Shown here: positions 24,484 through 33,291 of the stretch, piece by piece
How the letters are laid out: the number at the start of each line of letters is the position of its first letter
Numbering within the stretch: the stretch's first letter is position 1
Assembly: GCF_002237655.1 (NCBI RefSeq)
Contig: NZ_NOKT01000034.1
Span: forward strand, 28,163 to 92,162
Direction of reading: 5' to 3'
Length of the DNA: 64,000 nucleotides
Origin: Streptomyces sp. XY006
Lineage (GTDB): Bacteria > Actinomycetota > Actinomycetes > Streptomycetales > Streptomycetaceae
The notes under the pieces: generated by a model
Seen by the model: the letters and a program-made list of their open reading frames with translations, nothing else
The model's database searches: none
Told to the model about the DNA's origin: nothing
Program-made: the position numbers and the translations under genes

Positions 24484-24638
24484 GCCGCGGCGTCCTCACG
24501 GGCCTCCTGGGCCTCCCGGATCTGCCGGTCGATGCGCCGGTCGCGCACGAGGCCGAGCACGGACGGGAGGACCAGGAGGACCAGCGTCCCGAGTACGAAG
24601 ACCATGGCGATGAGTGTCTGTGTCTGGTTCGTGTTCAT
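24396..24638 (-). CDS. Small single-pass membrane protein, tail-to-tail with nrdB
   Basis: About 80 aa from ATG 24638 (GTG 24647 is an alternative). One strong transmembrane helix (TLIAMVFVLGTLVLLVLPSV) is followed by a charged cytoplasmic coiled-coil-like stretch (RRIDRQIREAQEAREDAAAQ). Third-position GC is high throughout, which argues for a true gene. Its 3' end overlaps the end of nrdB by 88 bases on the opposite strand. No Shine-Dalgarno is obvious. No known function. Confidence 0.6.
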   Translation of the reverse strand: MNTNQTQTLIAMVFVLGTLVLLVLPSVLGLVRDRRIDRQIREAQEAREDAAAQKSSSRSTVPSTATWYAEGRRSKKLVSS

Positions 24639-24731
24639 GGACACCACTGTCGCGCCGAATGGTCCTTACCGTCAGTGGCAGTACTGCCGTAGACCCTCGA
24701 ATTACTGCCATCGGCGAGGCACACTGGGGAC

Positions 24732-25694
24732 ATGCTGCAGAACGTGGCCGTCGCCCTCCTCGACGGCGTGAACCCCTTCGAACTCGGCGTGGTGTGCGAG
24801 GTCTTCGGCACCGACCGCAGTGACGACGGCCTGCCGGTGTACGACTTCGCCGTCGCCTCGGCCGAGGGCCCGTCGCTGCGCATGAACTCGGGCTTGTCGC
24901 TGCGGGTGGACCACGGCCTGGAGCGCCTGGAGACGGCCGACCTGATCGCCGTGCCGGCCGGGCGCAGCTTCTCGACCCGGGACTTCCCGCCCGAGCTGCT
25001 GGACGCCCTGCGCCGCGGTGTCGACCGCGGCGCCCGGGTGCTCAGCGTCTGCTCCGGCGCCTATGTGCTGGCCGCGGCCGGGCTGCTGGACGGGCGGCGC
25101 TGCGCCGTGCACTGGAAGCACGCCGACGACCTCGCCCGCCGGTACCCGCGCGTGGCCGTCGAGCCGGACGTGCTCTACGTCGACGAGGACCCGGTGATCA
25201 CCTCCGCGGGCACCGCCGCCGGCATCGACGCCTGCCTGCACCTGGTCCGCAAGGAGCAGGGCTCCGAGGTCGCCAACAAGATCGCCCGCCGGATGGTGGT
25301 GCCGCCGCACCGCGACGGCGGCCAGGCGCAGTACATCGAGCGCCCGCTGCCACACTCCGAGGCCGACACGATCGGCGAGGTGCTGGCGTGGATGGAACGC
25401 CACCTCGACGAGGAGGTGACCGTCGAGCAGCTCGCCGCCCGCGCCCACATGTCCCCGCGCACGTTCGCCCGCCGCTTCCAGCAGGAGACGGGCACGACTC
25501 CCTACCGCTGGGTGCTGGGCCAGCGGGTGCTGCTGGCCCAGCGGCTGCTGGAGGCGACGGACGAGACGATGGACGCGATCGCCGGCCGGACGGGGTTCGG
25601 CAACGCGGCCGCGCTGCGCCACCACTTCGTCCGGGCGGTCGGCACCACGCCGAACGCCTACCGGCGCACGTTCAAGGGCCCCGAGGCGGCCTGA
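24732..25694 (+). CDS. nrdS: AraC-family regulator NrdS with amidotransferase-like N-domain
   Basis: 320-aa GlxA-type regulator. An N-terminal DJ-1/PfpI-like domain (about 1-185, AVALLDGVNPFELGVVCEVF and VLSVCSGAYVLAAAGLLDGRRCAVHWK) precedes a C-terminal double HTH (EEVTVEQLAARAHMSPRTFARRF and MDAIAGRTGFGNAAALRHHF). In S. coelicolor the third gene of nrdABS encodes this AraC-like protein, cotranscribed under the B12 riboswitch. Here it lies 248 bases after nrdB, with a small opposite-strand gene in the gap, so it may also have its own promoter. Target genes are not evident. Confidence 0.88.
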   Translation: MLQNVAVALLDGVNPFELGVVCEVFGTDRSDDGLPVYDFAVASAEGPSLRMNSGLSLRVDHGLERLETADLIAVPAGRSFSTRDFPPELLDALRRGVDRGARVLSVCSGAYVLAAAGLLDGRRCAVHWKHADDLARRYPRVAVEPDVLYVDEDPVITSAGTAAGIDACLHLVRKEQGSEVANKIARRMVVPPHRDGGQAQYIERPLPHSEADTIGEVLAWMERHLDEEVTVEQLAARAHMSPRTFARRFQQETGTTPYRWVLGQRVLLAQRLLEATDETMDAIAGRTGFGNAAALRHHFVRAVGTTPNAYRRTFKGPEAA

Positions 25695-25706
25695 GGCCGG
25701 CGGTTC

Positions 25707-27077
25707 TCACCTCGCCACCGGTCGGACCCGCAGGTCGTGCGGCCGCAGCGTGATGCCGACCCGCGTGCTGTCGTTCGACCCGGACACCTGCTCGAAGCGG
25801 TACTTCGTGGCCAGCGCCGCCGTGATCAGCGTCAGCTGGGCCATCGAGAAGTGGTCGCTGGGGCACTTGCGGTTGCCCGTGCTGAACGGGCTCATGGCGT
25901 GCTTCGGGATCGCCTTGACCCGCTCCGGCAGCCAGCGGTCCGGGTCGAACTCCAGGTTCCGCTCGTAGGACTTCGCATCGCGCTGGATCGCGTACGGGCT
26001 GTATACGATGTCCGCCCCGGCCGGAATGCGGTATCCGCCGAGTTCCGTGTCGCGTACCGCCCGGCGCGTCAGAATCCACACCGCCGGACTCAAACGCATG
26101 GACTCGACCACCACATTGTTGGTGTGCCTGAGCTCTCGGACGTCGGCGAATGCCACCGGCCTCCCACCCGTGACCGCTTGCACTTCGTCGCGCACCCGGT
26201 CGGCGTGTTCGGGGTGCTCCGCGAGCATATGCAACAGCCACATGATCGTGGATGCCACGGTTTCGCTGCCCGGGGTCAGGATCGCGACGACCTGATCATG
26301 GATCTCCTGTTCCCCGATGGGGTCGCCATTCTCGTCCTTCGCCTCCAGCAATGCCGTCAGCAAATCGTCCGGCTTTTGACCGCTTGCGCGGCGCTCGGCG
26401 ACGATCTCGTCGACCAGGAGATGCAAATCGGCCAGGGCCCGGTTGAATTCGCGGTTGGCCGGGAGCGGAAGGTTGTACAGAGGCCCGAGCGGGACCACCA
26501 TCCGCCGGTACATCCCTCGGAACACGGTGGCCAGGGCGACGCACAGCCGCTCCGCCCGCTCGTCCATGAAGTCGCCGCGCAGCAGGCAGCGGGCCGCGAT
26601 GCGCACGGCCACCCGGAAGGACTCCGAGGTGCAGTCGACGGTCTCGCCGGGCTGCCAGCGCTCGGTGAGCGCGTGCGCCTCCTCCTCCATGATCGGCCCG
26701 TACGCGGGGATGGCGTCGAGCCGGAAGGCCGGCTGGATGGTGCGCCGCTGGCGGCGGTGGCGCGGGCCGTTCGCCGTGGCCACGCCCTCCTTGCCGAGCA
26801 GCCCCTCCAGGGACTCCCACAGCGGCCCGGCGATGATGAAGTCGCTGCTCAGGGCCAGCGCGCCGGTGAGGGCCGGGGTGGTGACGGCGTAGACCGTCTT
26901 CGGGCCCAGCTTCAGACGGACCACGTCGCCGTGGTCGCGCAGCCGGGACATGAACGCCAGCGGGTCGCGCACCAGCTTCCAGCCGTGGCCGAGCACGGGG
27001 ACGCCGCCCCCGGCCCGGGGCGGTTCACGCAGTTCCGGAGCCAGGGGTGCTTCGGGCTTCACAGACTCGACGGTCAT
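25707..27077 (-). CDS. cyp170A1: Cytochrome P450 CYP170A1-type, albaflavenone synthase
   Basis: 456-aa P450 that oxidises epi-isozizaene in two steps via albaflavenols to the sesquiterpene antibiotic albaflavenone. The ExxR is E325-SM-R328. The oxygen-activation helix reads LTPGSET (268-273), and the heme Cys ligand is C405 in FSTGNRKCPSDHF. The Cys loop deviates from the classic FxxGxRxCxG (Pro-Ser after Cys), as I recall for CYP170A1. The S. coelicolor enzyme also has a moonlighting farnesene synthase site. It is coupled to eizS by an ATGA overlap. The 5' end is less GC-rich in places (26100-26450) but shows no break. Confidence 0.95.
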   Translation of the reverse strand: MTVESVKPEAPLAPELREPPRAGGGVPVLGHGWKLVRDPLAFMSRLRDHGDVVRLKLGPKTVYAVTTPALTGALALSSDFIIAGPLWESLEGLLGKEGVATANGPRHRRQRRTIQPAFRLDAIPAYGPIMEEEAHALTERWQPGETVDCTSESFRVAVRIAARCLLRGDFMDERAERLCVALATVFRGMYRRMVVPLGPLYNLPLPANREFNRALADLHLLVDEIVAERRASGQKPDDLLTALLEAKDENGDPIGEQEIHDQVVAILTPGSETVASTIMWLLHMLAEHPEHADRVRDEVQAVTGGRPVAFADVRELRHTNNVVVESMRLSPAVWILTRRAVRDTELGGYRIPAGADIVYSPYAIQRDAKSYERNLEFDPDRWLPERVKAIPKHAMSPFSTGNRKCPSDHFSMAQLTLITAALATKYRFEQVSGSNDSTRVGITLRPHDLRVRPVAR

Positions 27078-28159
27078 TTCTCACCTGCCGCTTCGTTGTT
27101 GACGTACGGGGGCGTGGACCGGTCGTCCCAGCTGTCGACCATGTACCGGCCGGACTCGTGATGGAACCAGTAGACGGAACTGAACCAGTTCCGCATATCG
27201 CTCAGGCAGAGGCGCACGGCGGCTCTCAGTTCCTTTCCGCGTACAGTGCCGTCGTCGAGACCGTCGGCGAATCGCAAGGCCTTCTGCTCGACGTCGAGAA
27301 ATTCGGTGATGCATTCCTCGACCCGGCGGCGCACTTCCACGACCGCCTCTTCCAGCGTCAGCCCTTCATGGGTGATGAGACTGATTCCGAGATTGTGCAC
27401 CTCGTCGCCCGCTATCTCCTTCGGCAGCGAGCAGAGGTCGTTGTACCAGGCGGCGAATTCCTGGCTCAGCAGGGCCGCCCGCCGATAGGCCGGGTGCTTT
27501 CTCACGGCCTCGGGGAGTTCACACCCCGCGGCCGGCTCCAGCAGGTCCGTCCATATCCAGTGCGCGAAGGTGAGCCGGCGCAGCCGGAGGTATTCCTCGA
27601 CCGTCGGCACGATGCCGTGCGTGCGATTGTGGAACTCCCGGTCGTAGGCCTCGATCACGGCGTGGAAGTGCCGGGCGAACCGGAGGTTCCACGTCTGCGG
27701 CAGGAACCCGTACAGCCGCAGCACACTGTCGGCGAACCCGGCGACCAGTGGGTCCTCGTGGTGCAGGTGCTCCCCGGGGGAGTCGAGGGCGGCGTGCAAC
27801 CGGTCCCGCAGCGTCCGCCAGGCGAGCGGGCGCCCGTGCACGATGTCGCGGTCGTGGCGGTCGTCCCAGACGAAGAACCAGGCGCTGTAGTCCGCTATGG
27901 CCTGCATCACCTCGTCGGGGGCGCCGATGTAGTAGCCGGCCATGAGGTCCGTGTAGCACAGGCCGTCGGCATATTCCTTCACCTTCTCGGCGGGCATGAG
28001 CCGCTTTTCGAGCAGCCACGCGCGCGTCTTCTCCTGGCACTTCGGCCAATACGGGTGGAGTTGCCGGGGAAACGCCGCCTCGATCACAGGGAGAGAGAGC
28101 GACGGTGGAACTGCGATGGTGGTCGGTGTCGACGTGGTGCCGTGTGACAAAGCATGCAC
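27074..28159 (-). CDS. eizS: (+)-epi-Isozizaene synthase, sesquiterpene cyclase
   Basis: 361-aa class I terpene cyclase converting farnesyl diphosphate to epi-isozizaene. The aspartate-rich motif D99-DRHD is in FFVWDDRHDRD, and the NSE motif is N240-DLCSLPKE248. The C-terminal RY pair is in ESGRYMVD. Length and sequence are nearly those of the S. coelicolor enzyme. It forms a two-gene operon with the downstream P450 (four-base overlap). It starts at ATG 28159, and 295 gene-free bases upstream presumably hold the promoter. Confidence 0.97.
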   Translation of the reverse strand: MHALSHGTTSTPTTIAVPPSLSLPVIEAAFPRQLHPYWPKCQEKTRAWLLEKRLMPAEKVKEYADGLCYTDLMAGYYIGAPDEVMQAIADYSAWFFVWDDRHDRDIVHGRPLAWRTLRDRLHAALDSPGEHLHHEDPLVAGFADSVLRLYGFLPQTWNLRFARHFHAVIEAYDREFHNRTHGIVPTVEEYLRLRRLTFAHWIWTDLLEPAAGCELPEAVRKHPAYRRAALLSQEFAAWYNDLCSLPKEIAGDEVHNLGISLITHEGLTLEEAVVEVRRRVEECITEFLDVEQKALRFADGLDDGTVRGKELRAAVRLCLSDMRNWFSSVYWFHHESGRYMVDSWDDRSTPPYVNNEAAGEK

Positions 28160-28387
28160 GAACTAACCCCTCTCAGCCGCCAGTTGGCGCGGGCGCCCCT
28201 CCCTTCGTGCCGGGCGTGCGCCGTTGCATACCCCGCTCATCCCATTCAGCACTACAACTGACCGTTCTGGGAACGCATTTGCTTCATTCACTACCCCACA
28301 GTGCCGGGATCCTCCCGGTGTGTGACTGACACCGGATCACCAGGAGAGCGGAAGCGATCGAACGTGCGACGCACAGACGAACGACAC

Positions 28388-28439
28388 AGGCGAACGGCGC
28401 CTGTTCCGGGCGGGAGACCCGAACAGACGCCGTTCGCCT
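28388..28439 (-). terminator. Terminator hairpin downstream of def
   Basis: A 12-bp perfect stem AGGCGAACGGCG / CGCCGTTCGCCT extends into CTGTTC / GAACAG with a small bulge. It lies 16 bases after the def stop on the minus strand. Confidence 0.8.
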
Positions 28440-28454
28440 GGTGCGTGGGAGGTG

Positions 28455-29105
28455 TCAGTCGTTGGCCACCACGGGGTAGCGGGGCTCGTTCTCGGCCATC
28501 TGCCGCAGAGCGTCCTTGCGCTCGCGCTTGGAGAGCCGGTCGATGTACAGGTAGCCGTACAGGTGGTCGGTCTCGTGCTGCAAACACCGAGCGAAGTATC
28601 CGGTGCCGCGCACCTTGATCGGGTTGCCCTTCTCGTCCTGCCCGGTCACCTCGGCGTAGTCGGGCCGGGCGAGCGGCGCGTACGCCGTCGGCACGGACAG
28701 GCAGCCCTCGTTGCTGTCGTCCAGCCGGCGCTTGTCGGCGGGCAGTTCGACGAGCTTGGGGTTGCAGACGACACCGGTGTGCCGCACGCCCTCGTCGTCC
28801 GGGCAGTCGTAGACGAAGACCTTCGCGTCGACGCCGATCTGGTTGGCGGCCAGGCCCACGCCCTCGGCGGTGCGCTGGCTGGCGAACATGTCCGCGACGA
28901 GCTGCTGCAGCTCCTCGCCGAAGTCGGTGACGTCCTGGCACTCCTTGTGCAGCACCGGGTTCCCGACCACCGTGATCGGCCGCGAGGTACCCCGCTCCCG
29001 CCAGGCCGCCTCGCGCTCCTCGCAGTCCTCCGTGTCGATCACGTACCCCTCGTCATCGACGGGGAGCACGCCCGCACGCTGCTGATCGGTGTCCTGCTGA
29101 GCCAT
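28455..29105 (-). CDS. def: Peptide deformylase
   Basis: 216-aa metalloenzyme that removes the formyl group from nascent proteins. The three deformylase motifs are present: GVGLAANQIGVD (motif 1), EGCLSVP (motif 2, Cys ligand) and QHETDHLYGYLYIDRL (motif 3, HExxH). An extra N-terminal 45 residues (QQDTDQQRAGVLPVDDEGYVIDTEDCEEREAAW) is a feature of one actinobacterial paralogue. It starts at ATG 29105 and is monocistronic with its own terminator. It is probably one of several def copies in the genome. Confidence 0.93.
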   Translation of the reverse strand: MAQQDTDQQRAGVLPVDDEGYVIDTEDCEEREAAWRERGTSRPITVVGNPVLHKECQDVTDFGEELQQLVADMFASQRTAEGVGLAANQIGVDAKVFVYDCPDDEGVRHTGVVCNPKLVELPADKRRLDDSNEGCLSVPTAYAPLARPDYAEVTGQDEKGNPIKVRGTGYFARCLQHETDHLYGYLYIDRLSKRERKDALRQMAENEPRYPVVAND

Positions 29106-29165
29106 GACGTCCGTACGCCTTCCTGAACAAATCCAACCCGGGATGCTGATACAGGGTACGGGGAA

Positions 29166-29232
29166 GGCGCCCCCTCAGGGACGCGGGGAACTGCGCGATC
29201 AGCCCCACGGCGCCGCACCCGTCGGACGACCT
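29166..29232. repeat. Streptomyces dispersed intergenic repeat
   Basis: The core CCCCTCAGGGACGCGGGGAA continues as CTGCGCGATCAGCC (29170-29204). A second copy of the same element sits at 61304-61372. I recall the motif as very common between genes in Streptomyces genomes. Confidence 0.75.
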
Positions 29233-30325
29233 AGCACACCTCTTCCAAATCCCGCCAGTCCCGAGAATCCGGACTGTCCGCCACCCACCCGTCCAGCAGC
29301 CCCCGGACCAGCGAGGCCGGCGCGGCCAGGCCGCACTCCCGCTCGGGCACCCACAGCTGCCCGTCCGTCCGGTGGCCCAGCGGCCCGGGGTGGCCCGGCT
29401 CGCTGTGATCGTGCGGATCGAGGTGCTCCCCGTCGCCCTCGTCCGACGGCATCCGGGACTCCGAGCACATCCGGCACAGCAGCCGCACCGAGGACGACCA
29501 GTCCTCCGCGGCGAACCCGGCGTCCGCTGCCAGTTGCTCCAGCGCGTCCCGGTCGGCCTCCGTCGCCGCCTCCAGCAGCACGACCCACGTCGGCACGGGC
29601 GACGGCGCCCACAGCTCGATCTCGTCGAAGACCGGGTAGGTGTGCCCGGCGGCCGTGGTCCGCTCCCCGTGCGGCACCCCGTCGTGCAGCACGACCTCGC
29701 CCCAGCGCCGCCCCGACGACGGCAGCGGGATGGACAGCACCTCGATCCGCGCGGGATCCAGCCGCCGTCCCCACACGACCTCGGCCTCGCCCTCCGGCGA
29801 CAGCCGTACGGCCGCGCTGCCGAGGTCCATGCCGACGGGCTCCCCGGAGTCGTTCGCGGCACCCGGCACCCGCAGCCCGTAGGCCTGCCAGGCGCGGCGG
29901 GCCAGCGGCCAGTCCTGGAGGGCGGTGGCTGCGATGCCGACGTTCCACCAGTCGGGCGCGCCGGTGTCCCGGTCGAGCAGGGCCACGGCGCGCAGTCCGG
30001 CGGCCCTGGCCTGCTCCCAGTCATGCCGGAACTTGTGCAGCAGGGCGAGGTTGAACCAGGACTCCGACAGCCAGGGCTCCAGATCGGCGGCACGTGTCAG
30101 CAGTGCGCCCGCGTCCTCGTACCGGCCGTCGCCGATGAGGGTGAATGCCCGGTCTGTGGCCTGCCGCCAGGAGGCGGAGGGCCGGTGCCGTCCCTTGCCG
30201 AAGATCCTCACGATTCCCGCCTGCCAGTTCCGTGCGGTGGGCTGGCCGTAGCTGTGTTTCGAGCCCCCGGACACCTTCTCCTTCGCATCCAACCACGTAC
30301 GGCCTCGGGGGCGCTCATTACCCAT
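29231..30325 (-). CDS. Tetratricopeptide-repeat protein, unknown function
   Basis: 364-aa soluble protein. TPR-like helices occur around residues 48-150 (RATDRAFTLIGDGRYEDAGALLTRAADLEPWLSESWFNLALLHKFRHDWEQARAAGLRAVALLD). The remaining 200 residues lack a recognised motif but include a cysteine pair (VRLLCRMCSES) and a His/Asp-rich stretch (DEGDGEHLDPHDHSEPGHPG) that could bind metal. It lies between def and the HD-protein pair. It starts at ATG 30325, three bases after the HD gene stop, so it is probably in the same transcript. Confidence 0.75.
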   Translation of the reverse strand: MGNERPRGRTWLDAKEKVSGGSKHSYGQPTARNWQAGIVRIFGKGRHRPSASWRQATDRAFTLIGDGRYEDAGALLTRAADLEPWLSESWFNLALLHKFRHDWEQARAAGLRAVALLDRDTGAPDWWNVGIAATALQDWPLARRAWQAYGLRVPGAANDSGEPVGMDLGSAAVRLSPEGEAEVVWGRRLDPARIEVLSIPLPSSGRRWGEVVLHDGVPHGERTTAAGHTYPVFDEIELWAPSPVPTWVVLLEAATEADRDALEQLAADAGFAAEDWSSSVRLLCRMCSESRMPSDEGDGEHLDPHDHSEPGHPGPLGHRTDGQLWVPERECGLAAPASLVRGLLDGWVADSPDSRDWRDLEEVC

Positions 30326-30328
30326 GGG

Positions 30329-31576
30329 TTACCCAGCCACGGGCAGCGTCAGACTGCTCCTTGCCAGTACCCGGGCCAGTGATTCCACCACTTCCGGCGC
30401 GTACTCCCCGGCCGTGGCGAGCCGGAGTTCCTCCAGCGCGGTCAGCGGCCCGCCCGGGCCTCCTTCCCGGGACTTCTCCTCGTACGCGTTCACGGCGCGG
30501 ACGATCCGGGCGGCGAGCGGCTGCTCCGCGTACGGGTCGGCCTGCCGTTCCACGACCACGGCGACGGCCTCGTCGACGCCCGTCTGCCGGACCACCGCCC
30601 CGCCCAGGAGCGCGATCCGGCGCTGTTCCGCGGCGGGCAGGGCGGCGGTGGCGCCCGCCGGCACGGGGTCGACGAGGCTCAGCTGGCCGATGTCGTGCAT
30701 GAGGGCCGCGTACTCCAGCACGGCCAGCTCGGGCTCGGTGAGGCCCAGGTCACGCCCGACGGCGAGGCTGAGCGCGGCGACCCGGCGGGCGTGACCGCAG
30801 GGGGTGTAGCCGGCGACCTCGGTGGCCCTCGCGAGGGAGGCGATGGTCTGCCGGTAGGTCGCCCGGACGGCCGCGTAGCGGCGGAACGACATCTGGGCGA
30901 GCAGCAGGGGCACGGAGAAGACGGGCAGCGCCCAGAGCCCCACGACGGCGACCGCCAGGGCCATCACCGCCCCGGTGGCGATGACGGCGGAGCCGATGCC
31001 GCGAACGGCCCGCAGCTCGTCCCGCAGCACCGGACCGAACGGCCAGCCGGTGCGGGAGTGCGCCAGCGCGGCGGCGAGCACCGCGTCGCACAGCGCGGTC
31101 AGCGACAGCAGCGCGAGGAGCAGCAACGCGTAGGCGGGTCCGCCCCAGTCGTCGAACATGCCCCGGTTGTACGGGGGCTGGAAGCACACGGCGACGAAGC
31201 CGACGGTGAGCACGCGGCGCGCGAGGTGGTCGAGGGTGGGGCCCTGCCCGCGGGCCACGTGCGGCACGCTGCCGAGCAGCGAGGCGGCGAGGACGACGGC
31301 GACGACCTGGGCGGGACCGTGGTGTGTGGGCTGACCGCCGGCCTCGCCGAGCAGCGCGTACGACAGGGCCGCGGCGGATCCGAGCGGTGCCGGCTCCCTG
31401 ACCTGGGTGTCGTCGCGCCGGGTGAGCTCGCCGACGGTGACGAGGACGCCGAAGGCGAGGGCGACCCGGCGTTCCTCCAGCCCGCTGTAGAGGGTGACGG
31501 CGAGGCAGCATGCGGCGAGGACGGCGGCACAGGCGTGGACGAGGGTGAGCAGCGGGGGCGGCCGATAGGCACTCAT
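30329..31576 (-). CDS. Membrane HD-domain protein (degenerate HD-GYP partner)
   Basis: 415-aa protein with about six to seven hydrophobic helices in the first 240 residues and a C-terminal HD domain (HARRVAALSLAVGRDLGLTEPELAVLEYAALMHDIGQL). The metal-binding HD is in MHDIGQ, but the GYP-type motif is absent and the distal part is shortened (VERQADPYAEQPLAARIVRAVNAYE). It may be an inactive or allosteric partner. It overlaps the preceding HD-GYP gene by four bases and so is coupled to it. Its likely role is in cyclic-dinucleotide or membrane signalling; no direct evidence. Confidence 0.8.
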   Translation of the reverse strand: MSAYRPPPLLTLVHACAAVLAACCLAVTLYSGLEERRVALAFGVLVTVGELTRRDDTQVREPAPLGSAAALSYALLGEAGGQPTHHGPAQVVAVVLAASLLGSVPHVARGQGPTLDHLARRVLTVGFVAVCFQPPYNRGMFDDWGGPAYALLLLALLSLTALCDAVLAAALAHSRTGWPFGPVLRDELRAVRGIGSAVIATGAVMALAVAVVGLWALPVFSVPLLLAQMSFRRYAAVRATYRQTIASLARATEVAGYTPCGHARRVAALSLAVGRDLGLTEPELAVLEYAALMHDIGQLSLVDPVPAGATAALPAAEQRRIALLGGAVVRQTGVDEAVAVVVERQADPYAEQPLAARIVRAVNAYEEKSREGGPGGPLTALEELRLATAGEYAPEVVESLARVLARSSLTLPVAG

Positions 31577-33162
31577 CGCCGCGCCCCCGGCGCCCCGGGC
31601 ATGGGCGCCGCGGACGGCCCGGACACGGGCGCCCCCGGCCTCGGCACGCCCCGGGCCCCATCGCCACCCTGACCGGCCTGGCCGTCCTCTCCGCCCTGAC
31701 CGGTCCGGCTGTCCTGGCCGCCATGGCCGGTCCGACCGCTCTGGCCGGTCCGGTCGCCCGGGCCGGTCCGGTCGCCCTGGCCTGTCCGGTCACCCTGGCT
31801 GCTGTGGTCGCCCTCGCCTGCCCGACCGCTCCGGCCGGTGCCGCCGCCCGGGCCGTTGCCGTGGTCCTCGGCTGTCCGGCCGCCCAGGTCCTCCGTCTCG
31901 TCCGCCGTCACCGCCGGGCGCCACCCCGTCCGTTCCACGGCCCCGACCAGGGCCGTGACCATCACCGGGTCGAACTGGCTGCCCGCACACCGCTCCAGCT
32001 CCGCCAGGGCCACCGGCACGGGACGGGCCCGGCTGTAGCAGCGCGTGGAGGTCATGGCGTCGAAGGCGTCCGCGACCGCGACCACCCGTGCGGACTCCGG
32101 GATCTGACGGCCCACCAGCCCGTACGGGTACCCGCTGCCGTCCAGCCGCTCGTGGTGGTGCAGCACGGCGGCCCGGGCCTCGCCGAGGAAGCCGATGCCG
32201 CGCACCATCTCGTGCCCGTACTCGGGGTGCAGCTCGATCACCCGCCGCTCCTCGGGCGTGAGCGGCCCGTTCTTGCGGAGCAGCCGGGTGGGCACGCCCA
32301 GCTTGCCCACGTCGTGCAGGATCCCGGCGAAGCGGAGCACCTCGACGCGCGCGTCGTCCATGCCCAGCTCGCGCGCGATCATCATGGACGCCTGCCCGAC
32401 GCGCTCGCTGTGCCCGCGTGTGTAGCCGTCCTTGATGTCGACGGCCTGCACCAGCGCCCGGATGGTCGCCTGATGGGCCGCCCGTTCCCGGTGGTACTGG
32501 GCGAACGCCCACCACGAGACGCACATCGGCAGCAGCACGAGCAGCGCGGCCACGGGCCCGTACGGGCTGCGCCACAGCACGGCCATCATCAGCCCGGCCA
32601 GCCCGTGCACGGCGATCGGCGCGAGGGAGCGCGCCACCAGACCCCGCCAGGCCCGCCGTACCGGCACCCGCTCGGCGACGGCCAGGATGCCGCCGTCCAG
32701 TACCGCCAGCACCACGCAGAACGCCAGCACGGCCGCCCCGGCCGGACCGAGCGCGTAGGGGACGTCCCCCGCGACGACCGCGTCCCGGCCGCCGAGCAGC
32801 CAGTGCACCCGGGCCGCCGCCCACACGCCGAGGACGAGCTGCGCGGCCCGCCAGAGCCGGCGCAGCGCCACCGGCCGCTGCGCCACGTGGGACAGCAGCG
32901 CGCCCGGCACGGCCACGAGGGCCGCGGCGGGCGCGGGCAGCAGAAACGCACCGGCGAGCAGTACGGGGTAGAAGGTCCCGGCCGGGTGGGAGATCCCCAC
33001 GAACCGGGAGCGCGCGACGCGCTCACAGCCGGCGTACAGCGTGGCCAGCAGCGCGACCGCCCACCAGGGCGCGCGAACGCCCGGCAGCGGCAGCAGGCAG
33101 AGGACCGCGGCGACGACGACACAGGCGACATACACACGTGTCCGTGCCGGTACCGCTTCCAT
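31573..33162 (-). CDS. Membrane HD-GYP phosphodiesterase-like protein
   Basis: 529 aa from ATG 33162, where GGGGAGGGG gives a good ribosome site (an upstream ATG at 33189 is weaker). Six to eight N-terminal membrane helices (about 8-240) precede a complete HD-GYP domain: HSERVGQASMMIARELG, FAGILHDVGKLGVPTRLL, HPEYGHEMVRGI and HHHERLDGSGYPYGL. HD-GYP enzymes hydrolyse cyclic di-GMP or related dinucleotides. The C-terminal 90 residues are a Gly/Asp/Arg/Thr/Gln low-complexity tail built of GDRTGQ-like repeats. The gene is coupled to the degenerate HD paralogue. Confidence 0.88.
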   Translation of the reverse strand: MEAVPARTRVYVACVVVAAVLCLLPLPGVRAPWWAVALLATLYAGCERVARSRFVGISHPAGTFYPVLLAGAFLLPAPAAALVAVPGALLSHVAQRPVALRRLWRAAQLVLGVWAAARVHWLLGGRDAVVAGDVPYALGPAGAAVLAFCVVLAVLDGGILAVAERVPVRRAWRGLVARSLAPIAVHGLAGLMMAVLWRSPYGPVAALLVLLPMCVSWWAFAQYHRERAAHQATIRALVQAVDIKDGYTRGHSERVGQASMMIARELGMDDARVEVLRFAGILHDVGKLGVPTRLLRKNGPLTPEERRVIELHPEYGHEMVRGIGFLGEARAAVLHHHERLDGSGYPYGLVGRQIPESARVVAVADAFDAMTSTRCYSRARPVPVALAELERCAGSQFDPVMVTALVGAVERTGWRPAVTADETEDLGGRTAEDHGNGPGGGTGRSGRAGEGDHSSQGDRTGQGDRTGPGDRTGQSGRTGHGGQDSRTGQGGEDGQAGQGGDGARGVPRPGAPVSGPSAAPMPGAPGARR

Positions 33163-33291
33163 GCGCCCCTCCCCGGCCATGTCCGCCATGTCCGTCAGGC
33201 CCGGAGCCTAGGACGACGGGAGGGGGCTCCGCGGGCCGATAACCCGCGGATTAGCACGTTCGAGTGATGCGTTCGAGTCCCGGGACCGGGT

